The notes beneath the pieces were generated by a model. It was not told the origin of the DNA, did not search any database, and was given only the letters and a program-made list of their open reading frames with translations. 64,000 nucleotides of DNA from Pseudomonadota bacterium (lineage in GTDB: Bacteria > Desulfobacterota > Desulfobacteria > Desulfobacterales > JAHIVH01): contig JAHIVH010000120.1 of NCBI GenBank assembly GCA_018816735.1, positions 16,266-80,265 of the forward strand. The letters are read 5' to 3'. The position numbers and the translations under genes were made by a program. Positions 35,173 through 42,048 of the stretch are shown in pieces. The stretch's first letter is position 1; every line of letters begins with the position of its first letter.

Positions 35173-37287
35173 TTACTCTTTATTTGACACCCCTGCTTCT
35201 TCAAAAGAGGCCATCTCTCTCATGATCCGACAGGCTGCATCGATAATATCGATGGCAAGGGCTGCACCTGTTCCTTCTCCCAGTCTCATGTCAAGATCGA
35301 TCAGGGGAGACAACTTCAGTTTGTCAAGCGCGGCTTGCTGCGAAATTTCAACAGATTTATGGCCTGAAAACAGATAGCCGTTGATATCCGGGCAGATCAG
35401 GGAGGCGATTAAACCTGCTGCCGTTGAAATGACGCCATCCAGAACGATGGCTGTTTTTTTGGAGGCTGCGGCAAGGATGGCGCCAACAATGCCTGCGATT
35501 TCATATCCCCCCACCCGGATCAGCACATCAAGACCGCTTCTTGCATCAGGCTTCTGAAATTGAAGTGCCTTTTCAATCACACAGGCCTTATGGTCAACCC
35601 CCTTGTCATCGATACCGGTGCCCCTGCCGGTCGCATCTTTGGGAAATATCCCAGTGATTGCACAGATGATGGCTGTGGCAGAGGTGGTGTTTGCGATCCC
35701 CATTTCACCTAATCCAACGATATCAATAGGTGTTTTTTCGAATTCGGACAGAAAGACAGTCATGCCGTTTTCAATTCCCTGAATGGCTTCTTTTTCTGTC
35801 ATGGCAGGCTCAAGCGCAAAATTCCGTGTACCTTTTCGTATTTTTTTTGTGATCAGATCCGGATGATCGGCGAGATCGCTTTTAACGCCCATGTCCACCA
35901 CATGGATGTCAATATCATTGTGCCGGCACAGGACATTGATAGCCGCGCCCCCATTTAAAAAGTTTTGAACCATCTGGGCAGTCACTTCCGAAGGAAATGC
36001 AGAAACCCCTTCTTCTGCAATACCATGGTCTGCTGCAAACACAAACATCGCTTTTCTGTCGATACAGGGGGTCAAATTCTCCTGAATCAAACTCATCCGG
36101 ACGGCCATGTCTTCCAGTCTTCCCAGGGCCCCAAGGGGTTTGGTCTTGAAGTCGATTTTCTTCCTGGCAGAAGGAAGAATCTCCTGGCTTACGGGTTTTA
36201 AATGATCGGACACCTTTTTTGCTATACCGGATTGGGCAGTGATAGCCTGTAAATCATTTTTATCGGTCGTACTATTATTAACCGTTGAGGGTAGTGTTGT
36301 CATGCGTTTTTTCTCCTTATGATCGTCTGAAAAATGAATGATATACTTTAATGATATTCCTGAAAGCACATGCGCCATGATCGTTGGAATGACTTCAGGG
36401 GTAATGATATCTTCTGTCAGATATTTGAAAGCAGAAGGATCTTTCTGGATTACAAAAAGGGCGTTCTCCATATCCTTTTTCGTGCAACCGTAAGAGCCGG
36501 TAAGGGAGTGCTCTCTGTAATGCATGAGATTTAAAAGATTGCTCTCGATAGGTTGATTCTTCTTGAGGCCGCTGAAAAATGAAAACCGGCCGCCTTTGGC
36601 GATTTTGGTCATGCTGATGTTAAATGCTGCAGGATCATCACAGGCATTGATGACCACGTCAAAGTCGCTTTCCGGTGTGGTTTTGACGCAGGGGATATGG
36701 GTATGCTCAAGAAACGGTTTTATTTTATCGATTTTTTCTTCATCTTTTTCGATAACGATAGGACGAGCCCCCTGTTGAAGCGCTGCATAAGCCGTAATCA
36801 GCCCGACCGTACCCCCTCCCACGACAAGCAAGCGTTCATGCTTTTTCAGACCTGTTTTTGACAGGGCATGAAGGGCGCAGCCGACCGGTTCTGAAAAACA
36901 GGCGATCTGCGAGGGTAAATCTTCCGGTATGGGAATGAGGCTTTCCTTTGGCGCATCCACATAATCGGCAAATCCGCCATCATGATGAAAACCGGTTATT
37001 TCCATATCTTCGCACAGGTTTTCCTGGCTGCTTTTGCAGTAACGGCAAATGCCACAGGTTTTTCCCGGCCAGATCACAAAACGGTTTTTCGATGTATCTG
37101 AGACCACGATTTCATGACCAGGGACTCTGGGAAGAGACAGATCCCGATGGCCTTCATGCCATATTTTGGCATCAGTGCGGCAAATGGCGCAACAATCGAC
37201 CTTGAGCCTTTTGTATCCGGTTTCCGGCTCTTTTTCGTTATCGTTGGTTTTTGTAAGTGTCTTTAACCCGGTTAACAGGAATCTCAT
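35173..37287 (-). CDS. cobT: Fusion of MDR zinc dehydrogenase and CobT (nicotinate-nucleotide:base phosphoribosyltransferase)
   Basis: 704 residues from the ATG at 37287 (preceded by AAGGATAT; the track start is 19 codons upstream and overlaps the previous gene). Residues 1-about 328 are a medium-chain dehydrogenase: catalytic zinc ligands in CAICRTD and PGHE, four structural-zinc cysteines in CGICRYCKSSQENLC, and a Rossmann GGGTVGL. Residues about 329-704 are CobT, which activates the cobamide lower-ligand base to its riboside phosphate: LGEMGIANTTSA and RLGEGTGAALA carry the conserved glutamates. The junction contains its own AAGGAG and ATG (36303), so free CobT of 376 residues may also be made. 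It is the second gene of a cobalamin-riboswitch operon. The dehydrogenase substrate is unknown; a step in lower-ligand or aminopropanol supply would fit. Confidence 0.9.
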   Translation of the reverse strand: MRFLLTGLKTLTKTNDNEKEPETGYKRLKVDCCAICRTDAKIWHEGHRDLSLPRVPGHEIVVSDTSKNRFVIWPGKTCGICRYCKSSQENLCEDMEITGFHHDGGFADYVDAPKESLIPIPEDLPSQIACFSEPVGCALHALSKTGLKKHERLLVVGGGTVGLITAYAALQQGARPIVIEKDEEKIDKIKPFLEHTHIPCVKTTPESDFDVVINACDDPAAFNISMTKIAKGGRFSFFSGLKKNQPIESNLLNLMHYREHSLTGSYGCTKKDMENALFVIQKDPSAFKYLTEDIITPEVIPTIMAHVLSGISLKYIIHFSDDHKEKKRMTTLPSTVNNSTTDKNDLQAITAQSGIAKKVSDHLKPVSQEILPSARKKIDFKTKPLGALGRLEDMAVRMSLIQENLTPCIDRKAMFVFAADHGIAEEGVSAFPSEVTAQMVQNFLNGGAAINVLCRHNDIDIHVVDMGVKSDLADHPDLITKKIRKGTRNFALEPAMTEKEAIQGIENGMTVFLSEFEKTPIDIVGLGEMGIANTTSATAIICAITGIFPKDATGRGTGIDDKGVDHKACVIEKALQFQKPDARSGLDVLIRVGGYEIAGIVGAILAAASKKTAIVLDGVISTAAGLIASLICPDINGYLFSGHKSVEISQQAALDKLKLSPLIDLDMRLGEGTGAALAIDIIDAACRIMREMASFEEAGVSNKE
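36301..36318 (-). promoter_or_regulatory. Internal ribosome-binding site and ATG at the dehydrogenase/CobT junction
   Basis: On the minus strand AAGGAG is followed after 9 bases by an in-frame ATG at 36303, exactly where the dehydrogenase homology ends and CobT begins (MTTLPSTVNN). This would allow separate synthesis of CobT from the same mRNA, or is the relic of two once-separate genes. Confidence 0.65.
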
Positions 37288-37315
37288 ATATATCCTTATA
37301 TCAAAGGTTCTTCGG

Positions 37316-38419
37316 TCATGAAAGCCATCCTTGAAGCGTTTCAAACCCTTTATCAGGGGTCCGGTTCTGTGTTGTTACCCAGTTTTCAAGCGTTTTAAAA
37401 GCTGCCCCGTCTTCTATCATCCGGGAAGCCTGTTTGACACCTGAGGGAATGTCTGCTGCATGACCGGAAATATAATAGATCAACCCGGCGTTTAACACGG
37501 CTGCATCTTTTCGTGCGCCGTTCTTATTTCCTCTTATCAGGGCCACAAATTGACGGGCTTCCTGTTCAATGGTTTCAGCAGGCCTGAGTTCATCTGCCGC
37601 ATGAGTGCCAAGTCCCATATCATGGGGCCGGAAAGAAAATTCATCCATATCGCCGTTTTCCTTAAGTTCCGACAGGTACGTTGTACCGCAAACAGATGCC
37701 TCATCCATGCCTTTTTCCGAGTGATCCACCGTACCAAAAACAATAAGGGCGCGTCTGTAGCCGATGGCTTTCATGACAGTCAGGGCCGGTAGCATCATTT
37801 CTTTTTTATATACACCCCTGACCGCCAGTTTGGGTAATGCCGGATTGGCAAGGGATGCGGCAATGTTTAATGTGGAACCGAATGAAATTTGGGAGAGAAT
37901 CCTTCCCAGCGCCTGGGGATGAACCTCAGGGCTCATACCGTTAAAAAGCCCGATGTTTGCTTTTTCGATGCTTTCAGACACGATTGACACACCACATTCC
38001 ACATCCACACCAAGGGCTTCCGCTATGTCTACCGTTCCACACACGGATGTAATCGCCCGTGCGCCATGACGGGCCATTTTAATGCCGCCTGCGGCGCCCA
38101 GGATCGACGCTGCCGTACTGATGTTATAGGTCTTTTGCGTATCCATGCCGGTACCGCAGTTTTCAACAACAGGGAAATGATCTCCCACGGTTACATGGGT
38201 AGTATCCCGTTCATAAATCGCTTCAAAGCAGCCTGCGATTTCATCTGAAGATTCCCCTTTGGCTGTTAAGGCAGAAAGAAACGCGCCCTGCTGCATGTCA
38301 GTGGTCTTTTGGTCAATGATTGTGATGAACGCATCTTTTGTGTCTTTCCGCGTGAGATTTTCTTTTCGAATCAGCCGATTAATCAGGTTCCCCAATTTTC
38401 GGTCGGTTTCAGTCAGCAT
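37316..38419 (-). CDS. TrpD-like phosphoribosyltransferase in a cobalamin operon
   Basis: 367 residues of the anthranilate phosphoribosyltransferase (TrpD, nucleoside phosphorylase III) fold: N-terminal helical domain, then the PRPP region. The usual GTGGDG reads GTGMDT, KHGNR reads RHGAR, and the arginine that binds anthranilate in HPAMK..PVRRELG is replaced (HPQALGRILSQISFG). The metal-binding DE pair (GMDEASVCG) and NISTAA remain. So PRPP/Mg binding is plausible, but the aromatic substrate probably differs from anthranilate. It is the first gene after a cobalamin riboswitch and 28 bases before the dehydrogenase/CobT gene. I infer a role in making or activating a cobamide lower ligand. GGAGG sits 5 bases before the ATG. 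No other trp gene is nearby. Confidence 0.85.
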   Translation of the reverse strand: MLTETDRKLGNLINRLIRKENLTRKDTKDAFITIIDQKTTDMQQGAFLSALTAKGESSDEIAGCFEAIYERDTTHVTVGDHFPVVENCGTGMDTQKTYNISTAASILGAAGGIKMARHGARAITSVCGTVDIAEALGVDVECGVSIVSESIEKANIGLFNGMSPEVHPQALGRILSQISFGSTLNIAASLANPALPKLAVRGVYKKEMMLPALTVMKAIGYRRALIVFGTVDHSEKGMDEASVCGTTYLSELKENGDMDEFSFRPHDMGLGTHAADELRPAETIEQEARQFVALIRGNKNGARKDAAVLNAGLIYYISGHAADIPSGVKQASRMIEDGAAFKTLENWVTTQNRTPDKGFETLQGWLS

Positions 38420-38679
38420 ATTTTCCTCCGTCTTTTTTACCGCTTGAAAAGCGGTATTTTACGTCACTGGTGTTTTTCAGGCAGCCGTACGTATGAAAAA
38501 GTTAAAGCCGGATAAGGATGGTTGATGATATACAAAGGGGGCAGGCCCGGAACACCTCTGAAAGCATCTATCCATACCTTTTCCATTTGGGGCGAACACC
38601 TTGCCCGAATTAAAAAAAATATGGATTGCCTCCAGTTGGCATCCTAAAAAAAGAAGGGGATAAACATAACCCAAACACA
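38420..38679 (-). other. Leader between the cobalamin riboswitch and the TrpD-like gene
   Basis: About 260 bases of untranslated leader. Near its end a hairpin TACCGCTT / AAGCGGTA (about 38434-38452) lies just before the Shine-Dalgarno GGAGG, where it could serve as expression platform affecting ribosome access; on the minus strand it is followed by As, not Us, so termination is unlikely there. GGGC...GCCC words near 38590-38610 may form the partner structure. Nothing coding is recognised. Confidence 0.5.
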
Positions 38680-38847
38680 TTAACAGGCAGGCTTTCTGGC
38701 TTGCGGATCATCCTCGTTACCGCGCCTTCCCGGGAATCCCCAGTGGCCATATTGCGGCAGTCGTCCCCGTTTACAGCAATGACTGGCTTGCGATGGTTTC
38801 TCACCATCTTTCCTTTTAACACCGCATTCATACGATGCACCTGTTAA
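38680..38847 (-). ncRNA. Cobalamin (adenosylcobalamin) riboswitch
   Basis: Read on the minus strand, the segment has the family's conserved blocks in order: GGTGTTAAAAGGAAA-type 5' region, the B12-box core GCCACTGG, GGGAAGGC, GATGATCCGCAAGCCAG and CCTGCCTGTTAA at the 3' end. Outer stem P1 pairs TTAACAGG with CCTGTTAA (38840-38847 with 38680-38687), an exact 8-bp match that sets the ends. It lies 260 bases upstream of the TrpD-like/dehydrogenase-CobT operon and should repress it when cobalamin is plentiful. This ties the operon to cobamide metabolism independently of the CobT homology. Confidence 0.93.
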
Positions 38848-38997
38848 CTTCGTACGTCTATTAAGCCATTTCAATTTGGTTTGTCAATGGACTTTTGAAA
38901 ACAGGAAATCATCTGATCAATACCCATTGATTTTTTTCAATTCGTCTTTATGTTATTTCAGATTATCAATCAACCAAATACAGGAGTATAATACAAA

Positions 38998-39924
38998 ATG
39001 GGCAATCAGATTAAAACAACCCTGTTATTAACACTCATGACCGTGTTTTTCATGTTTATCGGAAGAATTCTGGGGGGTGGCCCCGGTATGGTCATCGCCC
39101 TTATTTTTGCAGGTGGCATGAACCTTTTTTCTTACTGGTATTCGGATAAGCTCGTCCTTAAAATGTATAAAGCATCTGAGATTTCATCGGAAGATGCCCC
39201 TGAACTGTTTGATATCGTGAAAAGACTTGCCGAAAGAGCAGACCTTCCCATGCCAAAAGTATTTCTTATTCCCCAGGACGCCCCCAATGCATTTGCCACA
39301 GGCAGAAACCCTCAGCATGCGGTGGTGGCTGTCACCCGAGGTCTGTTGAAATTAATGGGCCGGGATGAAATCGAAGGTGTTCTTGCCCATGAGCTGGGGC
39401 ATGTTAAAAATCGGGACATCCTGATAGGAACCGTTGCGGCAACTATGGCAGGTGCGGTGATGATGCTTGCCAATATGGCCAAATGGTCTGCCCTGTTCGG
39501 CGGGTTCAGCAGGGATGATGATCATCGAGGCGGCGGGTTCATCGAGCTCATCACGATGGCCATAATTGCACCCATTGCCGCCATGCTGATTCAGATGGCG
39601 ATATCCCGGTCACGGGAATACCTGGCGGATGCAACTTCCGCAGAAATTACAGGAAACCCTGAAGGCCTTGCATCTGCCCTGGAAAAGCTGGGGGGATACG
39701 CCAAACAGATACCCATGGCAGCAAATCCGAGCACGGCCCATATGTTTATTGCAAACCCATTGTCCGGCCAACGAATGGCGAGTTTCTTTTCAACCCATCC
39801 CCCCATAGAGGAGCGGGTGGCCAGATTGCGGCACACAAGGCCAGAGCCTGAGAGAAATGTTCAGCAAGGCACACGGCCTGATATGGACAAGGATGCAAGA
39901 GATTTCTGGAACAGGTTGTCATAA
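38998..39924 (+). CDS. htpX: Membrane zinc metalloprotease HtpX
   Basis: Inner-membrane protease (M48 family) of 308 residues for quality control of membrane proteins. Two N-terminal helices (about 8-45), zinc motif HELGH (about 130) with a third ligand glutamate in SREYLADATSAEITGNP, and two further helices around 145 and 190 are visible, all at usual spacing. AGGAG lies upstream of the ATG. Divergent from the riboswitch operon by about 150 bases; 32 bases upstream of an aldo/keto reductase-like gene. Confidence 0.95.
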   Translation: MGNQIKTTLLLTLMTVFFMFIGRILGGGPGMVIALIFAGGMNLFSYWYSDKLVLKMYKASEISSEDAPELFDIVKRLAERADLPMPKVFLIPQDAPNAFATGRNPQHAVVAVTRGLLKLMGRDEIEGVLAHELGHVKNRDILIGTVAATMAGAVMMLANMAKWSALFGGFSRDDDHRGGGFIELITMAIIAPIAAMLIQMAISRSREYLADATSAEITGNPEGLASALEKLGGYAKQIPMAANPSTAHMFIANPLSGQRMASFFSTHPPIEERVARLRHTRPEPERNVQQGTRPDMDKDARDFWNRLS

Positions 39925-39956
39925 AAAGAAACGTCTGCAAACGTTAACCTCTAAAC

Positions 39957-40781
39957 ATGAAAGGTAGATGCCCCATGGATGATTTCAGGAAAAGAACGCT
40001 TGGGAGGACCGGATTGAAGGTGGGACGGCTTGGGGTTGCTGCAAGTTATGGCGCACCGGCCCAGGCATTTGAGGAAGCATTTGAAAAAGGCTGCAATTAT
40101 TTTTACATGGGTTCCGGACGTCATCGTGGAAATATGCATCAGGCCATCCGGAATATCATTAAAAAAGGCCAGCGGGATAAACTGGTGATCGCGATTCAAA
40201 CCTATGCGCGAAACGGGATGTTGATGGAACCGTTTTTTAAAAGAACGCTTAAAAAGCTTGGTATTGATTATGCGGATGTGATGATATTGGGATGGCATAA
40301 TAAACAGCCATGGCCCAAACTGGTTGATCGTGCTGTTTCCATGAAGGAAAGGGGCTTGTTCCGATTTTTTGGCATGTCCGGCCATAATCGAAAACTTTTC
40401 CCTGAGCTAAACGCAACCAATGTATTTGATGTGTTTCAGATCAGATACAATGCTGCTCACAGAGGTGCTGAAAAAGAAACATTTCCCTACCTGAATGAAA
40501 AAAACCAGCCTGGAATCATATCTTACACGGCAACGCGGTGGGGGCATCTTTTAAATGATAAAAAAATGCCGGAAGGCGAAAAAGCACCATCGTCAAGCGA
40601 TTGCTACCGGTTTGCCATGACCAACGGATCTGTTGACGTCTGCCTCTGTGGTCCAAAGACCGTTTCGGAAATGAGAGACGCTCTTCCCGCATTGGATCTT
40701 GGTCCTTTAAACGGCGATGAAATGGCCCGGATGAAGAAAATCGGGGATCATGTTCATCGCACGGCAAAAGGTTTTTTTTAA
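39957..40781 (+). CDS. Aldo/keto reductase-like protein with degenerate active site
   Basis: 274 residues of the AKR barrel: LGRTGLKVGRLGVAASYG start, ILGWHNK, FRFFGMSGHNRK and a final segment with LDLGPLNGDEMARM. The usual catalytic strand G-x-N-F-D-T-A-x-x-Y-G reads GCNYFYMGSGRHRG, so the catalytic aspartate and tyrosine are missing, and the lysine position reads AIQTY. Only the histidine-like position (GWHNK) remains. It may therefore not be a reductase but a binding or regulatory relative, or act by another chemistry. Start could be the ATG at 39975 (MDDFRKRTLG). It follows htpX by 32 bases. Confidence 0.8.
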   Translation: MKGRCPMDDFRKRTLGRTGLKVGRLGVAASYGAPAQAFEEAFEKGCNYFYMGSGRHRGNMHQAIRNIIKKGQRDKLVIAIQTYARNGMLMEPFFKRTLKKLGIDYADVMILGWHNKQPWPKLVDRAVSMKERGLFRFFGMSGHNRKLFPELNATNVFDVFQIRYNAAHRGAEKETFPYLNEKNQPGIISYTATRWGHLLNDKKMPEGEKAPSSSDCYRFAMTNGSVDVCLCGPKTVSEMRDALPALDLGPLNGDEMARMKKIGDHVHRTAKGFF

Positions 40782-40824
40782 AATCAGATTTCAACTCAAT
40801 TTTTGTTTTTCCTCAATGAGGTGA

Positions 40825-41139
40825 CGCGCCCCATCGAAATACGCCACCCTGGCTCACATTAAATGGAACTATAAATTTAGCTGGACCCACTTTATACGTT
40901 TCTGGCCCAGATTATATGATATTAAGGGGCACCCAGGTCACTTCGTAAATACTACCTATGGATTTACAAAGATTCCAACCGCCATAGATTGGTATGTTAT
41001 TTCGCCCTTTATATTTTCTCTGCTGTTCTTGAATGATCTTGAAATATTTTTTTCAATATCATATAAAAATCTAAAGATGAAAGATGCTCTTCGGCCACTC
41101 AATCAGATATCTTCAATTCGCAACTGTCCGTTTGTTTAA
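40825..41139 (+). pseudogene. Open frame without start codon, possible gene remnant
   Basis: A 104-codon stop-free frame in the 367-base gap between the AKR-like gene and the sensor gene, bounded upstream by TGA and ending in TAA at 41137-41139. It has no ATG, GTG or TTG before its last third. The predicted peptide is rich in Trp, Phe, Tyr and His (HIKWNYKFSWTHFIRFWPRL) with a hydrophobic patch (WYVISPFIFSLLFL). This may be the 3' part of a decayed gene. I do not recognise the family; chance openness cannot be excluded. Confidence 0.35.
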
Positions 41140-41148
41140 GGAAAATCT

Positions 41149-42048
41149 TTGTTGAAAAATAAAATCTACACGAGATATTTTTTTTGCCAATTTCTGTCGG
41201 AACCAGGCTTAAATTCTCTCTCTCAAAAAATCATCAACCGTTTGATCATGATATTCCTGCCCATTTCTTTATTCTTCACCCCGGTCTGGTTCGCACATGG
41301 CGGGGAACACGCCATTTCAAGTCTTACCGCAGCGGAACGAATCTGGCTTGACCGAAATCCTGAAAAACTCACCCTGCTTTTCAACATCGAATTCCCTCCG
41401 TTAGAATTTGCCTCACCGTATGGCACCTTTACCGGCATGGGGGCAGACATCATTGCCGAAGTAGAAAAAAAATTAGGTGTCACATTCCTCAAAAAACCAT
41501 CCGACGACTGGAACGAACATATATCCTCATTAAAAAACGGGGCATGCGCTGTTGCGCCAACGATAGTCGACACATCCGAAGGGGAACAATACGCCTTTTT
41601 TACCAAACCCTACACCACAGTGCCTGTTGTCATCATTACGACAAGAACCATTAAGGAAGATCTGGACCTGGATGATCTCTCTGGCCGAAAGGTGGCAGTG
41701 GTTTCCGGTTATGCAACCGAAACCTATCTCCGGCAAATAGCGGATGACCGGATTGAGATTGTGCCTGTGTCAAGTGTCACGAAAGGGTTAAGTTTACTGT
41801 CATTCGGGCGCGTGGATGCTTTTGCGGGAAATCTTTCCATGGCAGCTTACGCCATTGAAAAAGAAGGGATTTCGAACCTGCGAATGGCTGGCAGCACAGA
41901 TTATTCCTTTGCCTTTAGTATTGGCATAAGCCGCAAATACCCGTTGCTTTTCAGTGCCATTCAAAAAGCCCTTGACACCATCCCACAAAGCGAGATCAAT
42001 GCCATCCGCAGCAAATGGATACACATTGATACAAGCAACTGGCAACCG
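41149..42048 (+). pseudogene. Periplasmic solute-binding (SBP_bac_3) sensor part of a frame-disrupted hybrid kinase
   Basis: Signal/anchor segment (about residues 34-50) followed by a family 3 extracellular solute-binding domain (about 60-290: ERIWLDRNPEKLTLLF, FTGMGADIIAEVEKKLG, SGYATETYL). Such domains normally form the sensor of BvgS-like hybrid kinases. The frame continues to 42171, but after SKWIHIDTSN the sequence makes no sense as SBP, whereas another frame there (open from 42030) encodes the beginning of a PAS domain. So this and the next ORF are most likely one gene broken by a frameshift, with the usual membrane helix between sensor and PAS also missing. Start TTG 41149, or ATG 41248. 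If translated as is, it would be a free periplasmic binding protein. Confidence 0.7.
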
